NCBI GenBank assembly: GCA_965208025.1
Contig: OZ242302.1
Span: 1,364,001-1,428,000, forward strand
DNA length: 64,000 nt
Reading direction: 5' to 3'
Source: Bin80 sp965208025
GTDB lineage: Bacteria > Bacteroidota > Rhodothermia > Rhodothermales > Bin80
The position numbers were made by a program, and so were the translations under genes. The notes below the pieces were generated by a model. That model saw only the letters and a list, made by a program, of their open reading frames with translations, searched no databases and was not told where the DNA came from. Positions 20,230 to 28,400 of this stretch are shown piece after piece (position 1 is the stretch's first letter; each line of letters opens with the position of its first letter).

Positions 20230-20940
20230 ATGGATTATCATTGGTACCGCTGTAATCAAATCTTTACATACATCTCAACATTCGTCTCAACCAATCATCT
20301 GCGCAAAGCTTGTCTGAGTAATCCCTTTATCATCGTGATGATTCTTGGGCTAACAATCGGATCTAAGGCACTCGCTCAGTCTCTAATTAAACCTGCAAAA
20401 GCTGCCGCTTACAGTATCCTTGTTCCCGGATTGGGACACAAATATGTCAATGATGGTCGGTGGAGTCAACATGCAGTGTTGTACACGATCACAGATGCCC
20501 TTTTGGTCGCAGGGTTGATCGCGAGCGAATGGCAGCGTGGGTACTTGGTGAATAGTTATCAGACTTGGGCTACATCCTATGCCGGTGTATCAAACGAAGG
20601 GAAAGATCGGAGATTCTATGTTACAATTGGCAATTATATTTCCTCGGATGAATATCGCGAAGTCCAGCTCCGAAGCCGACGTGTAGATCTAATGGCGTAT
20701 GTTGATCCCCCAGATTTCCAATGGACATGGCATAATATTCAAGATCTTCAACGATACCGAGATCTTCGCAAAAGTTCGGAGTCCTGGTCACAGAGTAGTG
20801 GAAGTTTTATTGCAGCATTAGTCGCAAACCGCCTGATTGCTGGACTGTCCGCCTTGCTTGCTGCAAGAAGGAAACAGAATCAAGCAATTCAAGTCGCTGT
20901 TAGCCCAGGCCCCACAGTCCAGATTGCATTTACTCTTTAA
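20230..20940 (+). CDS. DUF5683-like membrane/secreted protein
   Basis: Up to 236 aa from ATG 20230; a TTG at 20209 and the GTG/ATG at 20335/20338 are alternatives. A hydrophobic segment (FIIVMILGLTIGSKALAQ) looks like a signal peptide. It is followed by the motif KAAAYSILVPGLGHKYVNDG, typical of DUF5683 proteins (SALIPGLGQIYN-like), then a membrane-like ITDALLVAGLIASEW and a second near the end (FIAALVANRLIAGLSALLAA). The function of the family is not established. The N-terminal extension before the signal-like segment is odd and suggests that the true start is later. Confidence 0.6.
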   Translation: MDYHWYRCNQIFTYISTFVSTNHLRKACLSNPFIIVMILGLTIGSKALAQSLIKPAKAAAYSILVPGLGHKYVNDGRWSQHAVLYTITDALLVAGLIASEWQRGYLVNSYQTWATSYAGVSNEGKDRRFYVTIGNYISSDEYREVQLRSRRVDLMAYVDPPDFQWTWHNIQDLQRYRDLRKSSESWSQSSGSFIAALVANRLIAGLSALLAARRKQNQAIQVAVSPGPTVQIAFTL

Positions 20941-21022
20941 TTCATGTGTACAAGTCTCAAAGATAACATGATCATTGGATACAACGCCCAATATATAATT
21001 CTGGATATTCGGTTTGCAACAA

Positions 21023-21099
21023 GGGTCCTTAGCTCAGTTGGTTAGAGCGCTACGTTGACATCGTAGAGGTCGATGGTTCGAATCCATTAGGACCCACCA
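21023..21099 (+). tRNA. tRNA-Val(GAC)
   Basis: A 77-nt cloverleaf. The acceptor stem GGGTCCT pairs with AGGACCC, the D-arm is GCTCAGTTGGTTAGAGC, the anticodon stem CTACG/CGTAG (loop TTGACAT) presents GAC at 21057-21059, and the T-loop is GGTTCGAATCC. The CCA end is encoded (21097-21099). It lies about 50 nt upstream of infC on the same strand, so it may be co-transcribed with the infC-rpmI-rplT operon. Confidence 0.95.
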
Positions 21100-21151
21100 A
21101 TCAGACTCTTGTCACTGATTTCTAAAATTTCATCACTCATTTTTTATCATC

Positions 21152-21670
21152 ATCGCAAAACAATTACAAATACGCATAAACGAGGCCATTGAAGCGGATG
21201 TCGTCCGGGTTGTTGACCCTAAAGGTGCGCATGGGGTGTACGAGCTTGAGAAAGCCCTCAATATGGCCTTTGACCAGGCTCTGGATCTGGTTGAGATTGC
21301 ACCTAATGCAGATCCCCCCGTCTGTAAGATTATGGACTATGGCAAGTTCCTTTACGAAAAGAACAAGAAGGAACGAGAAGCTCGTAAAAAGCTGCACCAG
21401 ACACAACTCAAAGAAATACGTTTTCGTCCTCGCACAGATACACATGACTTTGAGTTTAAGGCAAAGCATGCCCGAGAATTTCTCTTGGAAGGACATAAAG
21501 TTCGTGCATATGTTCAATTTCGGGGGAGAGATATCATTTACAAGGAACAGGGAATGGTCATACTTGCCCGACTCGTAGACGCCTTGAAGGAAGTATCCAA
21601 GCTTGATCAAGAGCCCCGAATGGAAGGTAGGCGTATGACTGCGATTCTGACTCCTCTAAAACCGAAGTAG
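21152..21670 (+). CDS. infC: Translation initiation factor IF-3
   Basis: About 172 aa with both IF-3 domains. N-domain: RINEAIEADVVRVVD, then KALNMAFDQALDLVEI and the linker YGKFLYEKNKKEREARKK. C-domain: KEIRFRPRTDTHDFEFK and VRAYVQFRGRD. The first GTG (21236) would delete the conserved RINE segment, so translation must begin upstream. Between the TGA at 21116 and that segment there is no ATG, GTG or TTG in frame; only ATC (21146, 21149, 21152) and ATA codons are available. I place the start at ATC 21152. A non-AUG AUU/AUC start is the known basis of infC autoregulation, in which IF-3 rejects its own start codon. Confidence 0.88.
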   Translation: MAKQLQIRINEAIEADVVRVVDPKGAHGVYELEKALNMAFDQALDLVEIAPNADPPVCKIMDYGKFLYEKNKKEREARKKLHQTQLKEIRFRPRTDTHDFEFKAKHAREFLLEGHKVRAYVQFRGRDIIYKEQGMVILARLVDALKEVSKLDQEPRMEGRRMTAILTPLKPK

Positions 21671-21723
21671 TGGAACCTAGGTTCATCTACCTCGTAGACA
21701 GTCGTCTTTGATTAATCGGATTA

Positions 21724-21918
21724 ATGCCGAAAACTAAGTCTAATAGCGGTGCAAAAAAACGATTCTTCCGTACAGCGTCAGGGAAGTTGAAACGTGCCCA
21801 CGCCTACAAGAGTCATATTCTGACTAAAAAGAGTCGTAAACGTAAGCGGGAGTTAGGAAAAAGAACGCTCATTGGAAAAAGCGATGAGCCCCGTATTAAT
21901 CGTATGTTAGGGTCTTGA
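21724..21918 (+). CDS. rpmI: 50S ribosomal protein bL35
   Basis: 64 residues beginning MPKTKSNSGAKKRFFRTASG and ending in RINRMLGS, with the central KSHILTKKSRKRKRELG. This is the classic bL35 sequence, buried in the 50S subunit. It sits 53 nt after infC and 23 nt before rplT in the conserved infC-rpmI-rplT order. Confidence 0.96.
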   Translation: MPKTKSNSGAKKRFFRTASGKLKRAHAYKSHILTKKSRKRKRELGKRTLIGKSDEPRINRMLGS

Positions 21919-21941
21919 ATTGATCTACAAATCCAAGAATT

Positions 21942-22310
21942 ATGCCGCGCGCACGTAATAGAGTAGCCTCCCGTCAGAGGAGAAAAAAAGTCCTTGGAAT
22001 GGCCAAGGGTTATTGGGGAAGCCGGGGTAAGGTTTATACCGTGGCGAAGCATGCTGTAGACAAAAGTCTACAGTACTCCTACCGTGATCGTCGTAAACGC
22101 AAACAGGAATTCAGGAAACTGTGGATTATTCGTATCAATGCGGCCGCGAGACTCAATGGCACGACCTACTCCCGCCTTTCCAGTGCACTCCGAAAGCAGG
22201 AAATAGCTCTGAATCGAAAAGTTCTTGCTGATCTGGCCATGAATGAACCCGACACCTTTGCAAGAATTGTTCAAGTAGCCCATCAGACTCCTGATGGACC
22301 ATCTGCTTAA
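21942..22310 (+). CDS. rplT: 50S ribosomal protein bL20
   Basis: 122 residues. MPRARNRVASRQRRKKVLGM is followed by AKGYWGSRGKVYTVAK and the C-terminal globular domain LWIIRINAAARLNGTTYSRL, which are diagnostic of bL20, an early 50S assembly protein that often autoregulates its operon by binding the mRNA. Length is normal, though the tail FARIVQVAHQTPDGPSA is a little longer than usual. Confidence 0.96.
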   Translation: MPRARNRVASRQRRKKVLGMAKGYWGSRGKVYTVAKHAVDKSLQYSYRDRRKRKQEFRKLWIIRINAAARLNGTTYSRLSSALRKQEIALNRKVLADLAMNEPDTFARIVQVAHQTPDGPSA

Positions 22311-22414
22311 TTTGTTCGATCAACTATCTGATTGAGTCGTCAGGTGTTAGGGAAATACTAATTCTGGTAGTCAATTCTGAACCGCAAATTTGGTGAGTTC
22401 CCTCTGGTAGATGG

Positions 22415-22604
22415 TATAATGTATGGTCGCACTTACCACTGGTAACCCGATTTGGACCGTTGTGTACAGGGTCGAGTTAACGTTCGGGATGCTCTCTTCA
22501 CTAGTCCACACATGTTCATGCAATTGCATAGATCCAGATGCGTGTAGCGCATTCCTGAATTAACTCCATGTTCATTTGCCCGCTGGGGAGTTAGCAGGTT
22601 TTTT
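22415..22604 (+). promoter_or_regulatory. Possible attenuator leader of pheST
   Basis: The 304-nt gap before pheS contains a TATAAT at 22415-22420 and, further down, a terminator-like hairpin. TAACTCC (22561-22567) pairs with GGAGTTA (22587-22593), followed 5 nt later by T6 (22599-22604). The same left arm, TTAACTC (22560-22566), can instead pair perfectly with GAGTTAA at 22474-22480. The two pairings exclude each other, as in an antiterminator/terminator switch. No Phe-rich leader peptide or T-box consensus is visible. The structure was found by eye; its use as an attenuator is inference. Confidence 0.4.
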
Positions 22605-22614
22605 CGTTGAGTTG

Positions 22615-23646
22615 ATGAATACAAAATTATCGGATCTCAGAGAGACTATTGAAGAAATCTCTGGTGAGATTTCAAATTGTCAGCTAACAACAAATTCTGA
22701 AGCAGAGGCATTCCGTATTCGGTTTATTGGTCAGAAGAGCGGAATCATCACTCATCTCTTCAAATCTATCCCGCATCTCCCAAAAGAAGATCGACGTGAG
22801 GCTGGACAACTGCTCAATTCTCTGAGAGAAAAGGTCCGCACCAAACTTGATTGGATTGACACTGCCCCCAGCAAACACTCCGTGAATACTGCTGAAATTG
22901 ACCTCACGCTCCCTGGCCGTCAAAATCAATGGAGCGGATCAAGGCATCCCATCACACTCGCACTTTCAAAGATCATGGATATTTTCCAACGAATGGGATT
23001 CATGCTCGCAGAGGGGCCCGAGATTGAGGATGATTGGCACAACTTTACCGCTCTGAATTTTCCACCCGATCATCCCGCACGTGATATGCAGGATACACTC
23101 TTCATTGAAGAAGAGAGCCATACAAAATCAAGGGTCTTGATGCGTACCCACACTTCTCCCGTTCAAATTCGCATGATGGTGGCGGGCAAACCACCTTTTC
23201 GTTTGATTGCCCCTGGTCGCGTGTACCGAAATGAAACCATCACATATAAATCATACTGTCTTTTTCATCAGGTTGAGGGACTGGTGATCAACGAAGGGAT
23301 CACCATGGCAGATCTAAAAACTACCATCTATAATTTTGCGCACGCTTTTTTTGGTGAAGATGTAAAGCTCCGATATCGGCCCAGTTTCTTTCCCTTTACT
23401 GAGCCAAGTGCGGAACTTGACATTTGGTGGGAACAACCCAATGATCCAAACGGTAGCCGTTGGATGGAGATCCTTGGTAGCGGTATGGTTCATCCTAATG
23501 TTCTAGATGCAGTTGGAATTGACTCCGAGCGATATACTGGCTATGCCTTTGGAATGGGAGTTGAACGTCCTGCGATGCTACTTTATGGGATCAACGATAT
23601 TAGAACTTTTTATGAAAATGATGTCCGTTTTCTTGCCCAGTTTTAA
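22615..23646 (+). CDS. pheS: Phenylalanine-tRNA ligase, alpha subunit
   Basis: 343 aa from ATG 22615; a TTG at 22576 would add 13 residues. The N-terminal coiled-coil is followed by the class II synthetase core. Motif 2 lies in RTHTSPVQIRMM and FRLIAPGRVYRNE, and the phenylalanine-pocket region SYCLFHQVEGLVI is clear. FRPSFFP-type sequence (RYRPSFFPFTEPSAELD) and motif 3 (GMGVERPAMLLYGI) complete it. It forms an alpha2-beta2 enzyme with PheT, which follows after 8 nt. Confidence 0.95.
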   Translation: MNTKLSDLRETIEEISGEISNCQLTTNSEAEAFRIRFIGQKSGIITHLFKSIPHLPKEDRREAGQLLNSLREKVRTKLDWIDTAPSKHSVNTAEIDLTLPGRQNQWSGSRHPITLALSKIMDIFQRMGFMLAEGPEIEDDWHNFTALNFPPDHPARDMQDTLFIEEESHTKSRVLMRTHTSPVQIRMMVAGKPPFRLIAPGRVYRNETITYKSYCLFHQVEGLVINEGITMADLKTTIYNFAHAFFGEDVKLRYRPSFFPFTEPSAELDIWWEQPNDPNGSRWMEILGSGMVHPNVLDAVGIDSERYTGYAFGMGVERPAMLLYGINDIRTFYENDVRFLAQF

Positions 23647-23654
23647 TATTCAAA

Positions 23655-26102
23655 ATGAGACTATCTTCTAACTGGCTTTCCCAGTATATAGACCACAAGT
23701 TACCTCCCATAGAGCTCGAGAATGCTCTAACTATGGTTGGCCTCGAAGTAGAAGATGTCTCCGAGATTGATCTGTCTTTGAACAACATTGTTGTCGGACA
23801 TATTTTATCTGTTCAACCACATCCTAATGCTGATCGTCTAAAATTATGTACGGTTGATCTTGGATTGGATCAACCTCAACAGATTATCTGTGGAGCTCCG
23901 AATGTTGCCGATGATCAATGGGTGCCAGTTGCACTCGTTGGTGCTACGCTAACCATCAATGGAAAACAGACTCAAATCAGAAGATCCAAAATTCGTGGAC
24001 AGGAATCCACGGGGATGATCTGCTCAGAAAATGAATTAGGAATCTCAACAGACCATGAGGGAATCATGGTGCTTAGTGGGAACTGCGCTGCTGGGGAACC
24101 CATGGAGGACTTCCTCTATCAAGAGCACCTGATAACGAAGGATACCATCTATGGTATTGCGATCACGCCGAATCGTTCGGATGCTACCTGCCACATGGGA
24201 GTTGCCCGGGATATTTCTGCACTCCAAAATGTCTCTGTTAACTTTCCAGAGATCACACTCCCCGAGACAGAATCCGAAGTATCCAATGATATTGAAGTTC
24301 AGATTGATTGTCCACATGTTTGTAGCAGATATGTCGCGGTGGTAATTCATGGGGTTAAAGTGCAACCCTCTCCCCTTTGGCTAAAGCGAAAATTAGAATC
24401 TATTGGTCTGCGGTCAATCAACAATGTCGTTGATGCTACCAACTTTGTAATGTATGAGTGTGGTCAGCCTCTCCATGCATTTGATTACGATCAAATTGAT
24501 CAACAAAAAATTATTGTACGTGAATCGGTTCGTGGTGAACAATTTGTCACACTTGATGGGAAAGAGCATATACTCGAGGGTGGAACTGTCTTAATCTGCA
24601 ACGGGAAAGAACCTGTTGCAATAGGAGGCATTATGGGTGGGAAGAACTCTGAAGTGGATCAGAATACGGCCAATATTCTGGTTGAAAGTGCGTGGTTTGA
24701 TCCATCTCGTACCCGGTATTCCTCAAGAACACTTGGCATTTCAACGGATGCGTCGTACAGGTTTGAACGGGGAGTAGATACAAATTTACAATTGTGGGCA
24801 GCCGTGCGCTGTGCAATGCTAATGGTTGAACTTGGCGGTGGGCTGATCAAGAGTTATGTGGATGCTCATCCAAAAAGAGATCCCACCCTCGCCGTTGAAC
24901 TGAGACTTTCGCGAGTTGCCCGAATTCTTGGTATCCAAGTTCAGCGCGAAAGAATCATTCAAATTCTCACCTCATTGGGATTTGGTCCAATTGAAAAAAA
25001 AGATGGAGTGCTCACATGTATGGTTCCCTCCTACCGACCTGATGTGACATTGGAAATTGATCTGATTGAGGAGATTGCTCGTATCCATGGATTTGACAAT
25101 ATAGCCCTTTCAAAAAGGGGGCCAGTACAGAAATCTGTCCCAATCCCTCGCCCAGATGACCAATGGCGAGAGTTAATGATCTCTACTCTGATCGGTCACG
25201 GGTTCCGTGAGATTTACACGAATAGTTTATTGCCCGATGACGTAGCTACCCAGTTTAGTCAAGAAGTGATCGGGGCAAACTTTCCTCCTGCACGTACCTT
25301 GAATGCCGTCTCTAAGTCAATGTCAACCCTGCGGCCGTCTCTCCTGCCTGGCATGTTGAAAGTTATGCAACACAATGCAAATTATTCGCAGCGCGAATTA
25401 AGGTTTTTTGAGATTGGGCATGTATTCCACAAGAGTGATCAACTCGCCACCTACATAGAAAATTATTCCGAATATGTTGCCCTCCTACTTGGCGTGAGTG
25501 GTCCGATTCGGCCATGTAGTTGGGATCAAACAATTCGCATGAGTGATTTCTTTGACCTCAAGGGCGATGTCTGTTCACTCTTGGAGCGGTTGCGTCTTGA
25601 CAGCCTGGAGATGCAACCCAGCTATAAACCCACAGAACTCACGGACTACCATCTAACTCTATATTCTGACAAAACTCGCGTCGGAACACTCGCAAAACTT
25701 TCTTCAATTCTTCAAGCGCAGTATTCTCTGCCTGATCCTGTATTCTTCGCTGAATTCAATTGGACGAGATTGTTTCTATTGAATGATCAGATTCCAGATC
25801 AAACTTATGCCTCTATATCATTTTTCCCCGTGGTGGAAAGAGATCTTGCAGTCACTGTTGACCGAACTCAACCAGTCGTTGACATGATTAACGTACTCAA
25901 AGAAGTGGGGCAACCACTTCTCCAAAATGTGAATATATTTGACGTTTATACTGGAGATCGGATCCCCTCTGGCCAAAAGAGCGTAGCCTTTTCGCTTCGT
26001 TTTGGGGCAAATCGAACTTTGCGAGACAAGGAAATTGACCTTCTCATGAAAAAAAAGATCCAGGCCCTCTCTACCCGATTTGACGCGAAACTCCGAGTTT
26101 AA
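23655..26102 (+). CDS. pheT: Phenylalanine-tRNA ligase, beta subunit
   Basis: 815 aa, full length for bacterial PheT. In order: the N-terminal MRLSSNWLSQYIDHKLPP; an EMAP-II-like tRNA-binding domain (IVVGHILSVQPHPNADRLKL, residues about 46-160); the B3/B4 editing domain (QPLHAFDYDQID, AIGGIMGGKNSEV); the B5 domain; a catalytic-like core (RPSLLPGMLKVMQHN); and a C-terminal FDX-ACB anticodon-binding domain (FFPVVERDLAVTV). It is co-transcribed with pheS. Confidence 0.96.
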   Translation: MRLSSNWLSQYIDHKLPPIELENALTMVGLEVEDVSEIDLSLNNIVVGHILSVQPHPNADRLKLCTVDLGLDQPQQIICGAPNVADDQWVPVALVGATLTINGKQTQIRRSKIRGQESTGMICSENELGISTDHEGIMVLSGNCAAGEPMEDFLYQEHLITKDTIYGIAITPNRSDATCHMGVARDISALQNVSVNFPEITLPETESEVSNDIEVQIDCPHVCSRYVAVVIHGVKVQPSPLWLKRKLESIGLRSINNVVDATNFVMYECGQPLHAFDYDQIDQQKIIVRESVRGEQFVTLDGKEHILEGGTVLICNGKEPVAIGGIMGGKNSEVDQNTANILVESAWFDPSRTRYSSRTLGISTDASYRFERGVDTNLQLWAAVRCAMLMVELGGGLIKSYVDAHPKRDPTLAVELRLSRVARILGIQVQRERIIQILTSLGFGPIEKKDGVLTCMVPSYRPDVTLEIDLIEEIARIHGFDNIALSKRGPVQKSVPIPRPDDQWRELMISTLIGHGFREIYTNSLLPDDVATQFSQEVIGANFPPARTLNAVSKSMSTLRPSLLPGMLKVMQHNANYSQRELRFFEIGHVFHKSDQLATYIENYSEYVALLLGVSGPIRPCSWDQTIRMSDFFDLKGDVCSLLERLRLDSLEMQPSYKPTELTDYHLTLYSDKTRVGTLAKLSSILQAQYSLPDPVFFAEFNWTRLFLLNDQIPDQTYASISFFPVVERDLAVTVDRTQPVVDMINVLKEVGQPLLQNVNIFDVYTGDRIPSGQKSVAFSLRFGANRTLRDKEIDLLMKKKIQALSTRFDAKLRV

Positions 26103-26430
26103 CAAGATCAGTAGATCCATCAACGGGGCACATTAAATAGATCTGTTTCTCAATATTGCATCCCTTCCATCAGACATTGGGGCTAAGACAGCTTCATAAG
26201 GGACAAACAGTTACGTTATGAATCCCATTCTTCTCTACCCCGTCCTTGACCAATTTTGATTCATCACTCTTCTACCCAACTGAAACTGAAGGTCTATAGC
26301 TATCGTTTGAGATATGTCCACGATTCCTGCCACCCGTCCTGAGGCTATCATCACTTGATAATCTGGGTTTCACCTAACGGGCAGATGATGTCAATACGTT
26401 ACATCCGAGATGAAGGAACTACTCCCCACT
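26103..26430. other. Intergenic region downstream of pheT
   Basis: About 330 bp without an acceptable ORF, RNA gene or strong terminator hairpin. It ends at the first copy of the 123-bp direct repeat. Confidence 0.4.
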
Positions 26431-26553
26431 GAGCGTATAGATGTTCGTAATAGACAAATGGATCAAGGACTAAACTAGTTTATTTCCAGCTAAATACGGA
26501 ACCAGTCAATCCAATGGTCTGTCTAATTAACATAACTGAATTGCACCATGTCC
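26431..26553 (+). repeat. Direct repeat copy A (promoter/start cassette of AAA ATPase gene)
   Basis: From GAGCGTATAGATGTTCG to the start codon context CACCATGTCC. It is about 85-90% identical by eye to 27875-27997. The repeat contains the 5' flank and first two codons of the AAA ATPase gene that begins at 26548. Confidence 0.85.
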
Positions 26554-27747
26554 AAACTTCCACCCCATACTGCTGCCTTTGATCGAGGCCCCTCCCCGTA
26601 TTTCCACGGGCGAGAAACCATCCAGAGAAATTTTAGAAATTTACTCGATCGAGCGCACGCATCTAATACTGGAACTACGTTCCTGATCCAAGGTGCGCCG
26701 GGCGCGGGAAAGACGGCTCTCCTTTATGAATGCGAGAGACACGCATTACAAGCAGGTTGGAACGTTGTTTCAATTCCTACTTCTTCGCTCTGGGATACCA
26801 ATGAGTTACTTAGTGCTCTGGGGGAAGGGAGCAAACTGAATTTGACGCAGGGATCAGGGAAAGTTGGTATAAATGCACTCTTAAAAATTGAGGCGGGTGT
26901 TGACTTTACCTTAACTAAGACTGACCGTACGACACTGGAAGTACTCAGGGGGGCTAAGAAGCCTTTACTCCTTACACTTGATGAAGCGCAGGTACTGGGC
27001 ACCGAAGGTACTCCTCCTACGAATCATAGGAGTAATGCCATTGACTTCCTTACCTTCATCCATAATGGGGGCTTGGGGAAGCCGATCATTCTTTTGGCAG
27101 CCGGTTTAGGTACGACAAGGGGATCCTTTGGTAAACTGGGCATTTCAAGATTCGCTCTAGGTTGCCTTGTGGAGTTGAACGCATTAAGTAAGGAGTCCGA
27201 GCAATTGGTGATCAGAGATTGGCTTACAAAGGAGGGGGGATGTAAAGGAGATCCGCCGGAGTGGGTTGACGCAATCGTTCAGGAAACGCATGGATGGCCG
27301 CAGCACATCCAATGTTATGCAGGACTTGCTTCTGTGCACTTGCAGGCAAATGGTGGTGTTATGTCACCAGACGGACTAACCTCTGTACTGGAAGCAGGGC
27401 ACGAAGCTCGCAAGGCGTACTACAAGGGACGATTGGTTGATTTCCGGCCGTCGGAGGCTGAATGTCTCGCGAGATTAATCGCGGATGTACAGCCGGGACT
27501 CCCCTTGGATGATATGAAAATATTCTCTTCCATGGCTCAGAAATTTGGTAACGATCATGCGAAAAAACTATTCAAGAAATTTGAAGAAAAAGGGATTCTG
27601 GAAAAGACCACTATGGGATATGTTGTGCCCATCCCATCCATGCACACTTGGTTAATAGAGACCTATATCCCAAAGAAAATTGAAGTATCCAGCGAGACGC
27701 AGAAAATTCGCGTAGAGCGAAGACGAGGTTTGGGGTTTCAAAGGTGA
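26548..27747 (+). CDS. P-loop AAA/STAND-like ATPase
   Basis: A 399-aa protein. After an N-terminal FHGRETIQRNFRNLLD (an ORC/STAND-like entry motif), the Walker A is GAPGAGKTALL (about residues 50-60) and the Walker B is LLLTLDEAQ (about 144-152), followed by a sensor-like LLAAGLGTTRGSF and a winged-helix-like C-terminal part (AKKLFKKFEEKGILEKTTMGY). It ends with a basic tail. No effector or sensor repeat domain is fused. The role is unknown; such ATPases occur in transposon, plasmid and defence contexts. The 123-bp repeat around it and a 3'-end scrap of a relative at 57388-57475 show that the gene was once present in several copies. Confidence 0.7.
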   Translation: MSKLPPHTAAFDRGPSPYFHGRETIQRNFRNLLDRAHASNTGTTFLIQGAPGAGKTALLYECERHALQAGWNVVSIPTSSLWDTNELLSALGEGSKLNLTQGSGKVGINALLKIEAGVDFTLTKTDRTTLEVLRGAKKPLLLTLDEAQVLGTEGTPPTNHRSNAIDFLTFIHNGGLGKPIILLAAGLGTTRGSFGKLGISRFALGCLVELNALSKESEQLVIRDWLTKEGGCKGDPPEWVDAIVQETHGWPQHIQCYAGLASVHLQANGGVMSPDGLTSVLEAGHEARKAYYKGRLVDFRPSEAECLARLIADVQPGLPLDDMKIFSSMAQKFGNDHAKKLFKKFEEKGILEKTTMGYVVPIPSMHTWLIETYIPKKIEVSSETQKIRVERRRGLGFQR

Positions 27748-27874
27748 TCCCTAACCTTTTGCTCTTAGGGGCGGATTCATGTTCCTGCAATACACTTGAC
27801 GGTAAGTACCCAGTACTCTTCACGATCGGCTTGTAGTCCCTTTGGGGCTCAGTCTAGTCATGTTTCTGGCTACC

Positions 27875-27997
27875 GAGCGTCTATATGTTCGCAACAGACA
27901 AATGGTCAGGGATTAAATTAGTTTATTTCCATATGAATACTGGAACCAGTCAATCCAATGGTATGTCCAATTAACATAGCTGAATTGCACCATGTCC
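27875..27997 (+). repeat. Direct repeat copy B, interrupted by IS1634-type element
   Basis: The second copy of the promoter/start cassette. It runs from GAGCGTCTATATGTTCG to CACCATG, where the IS1634-type element (starting TCCTGAC at 27995) begins. The ORF that should follow, a second AAA ATPase, is gone. Confidence 0.82.
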
Positions 27998-28166
27998 TGA
28001 CTTCGACGGTTTACAATTTTCTAAAAACAAAGAAAGCCTTATTTTTCAGGGGGTACAGGTCTTTTGGAAAGAGTGTTCAGGCAACTTTGAACACTACAAA
28101 CACCGTCGGTTTTTCCGCTTTTTGCGGTCTAAATACCAGACGTTAAGCAATCACTTGGGAGGCGGG

Positions 28167-28400
28167 TTACGGGTCTTTTTCCAAGGGTACGGTCTGGCGC
28201 TGAATCGTCAACCCCATCGCTTTGTAAAGCCGAACCTTTGTACTGTTGGCCGCCGACGGGATCGCAAAATGACGCTTGGTCGTCTTGTCTCGTACCACGG
28301 ACACCTCTACTTCACGCAATTGAGCCAAAATCTGTCCCTCACTGATGGGCGCCTCCGCGCCATGTCGCGTGTTGTAGATTCGACGCAGAATGCGTAGCAT
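28167..28400 (-). pseudogene. IS1634-family transposase, C-terminal remainder in shifted frame
   Basis: 77 codons from an internal Met. Upstream in this frame the sequence reads RAHIAICFAAFAMLRILRR, the expected continuation of the transposase after the QIEEGFR motif, so it belongs to the gene at 28339-29847 and is separated by a frameshift. Confidence 0.7.

Noticed and set aside
21236..21670. infC starting at GTG 21236
   Set aside because: It would remove the conserved N-terminal IF-3 segment, which is present in the same frame upstream.
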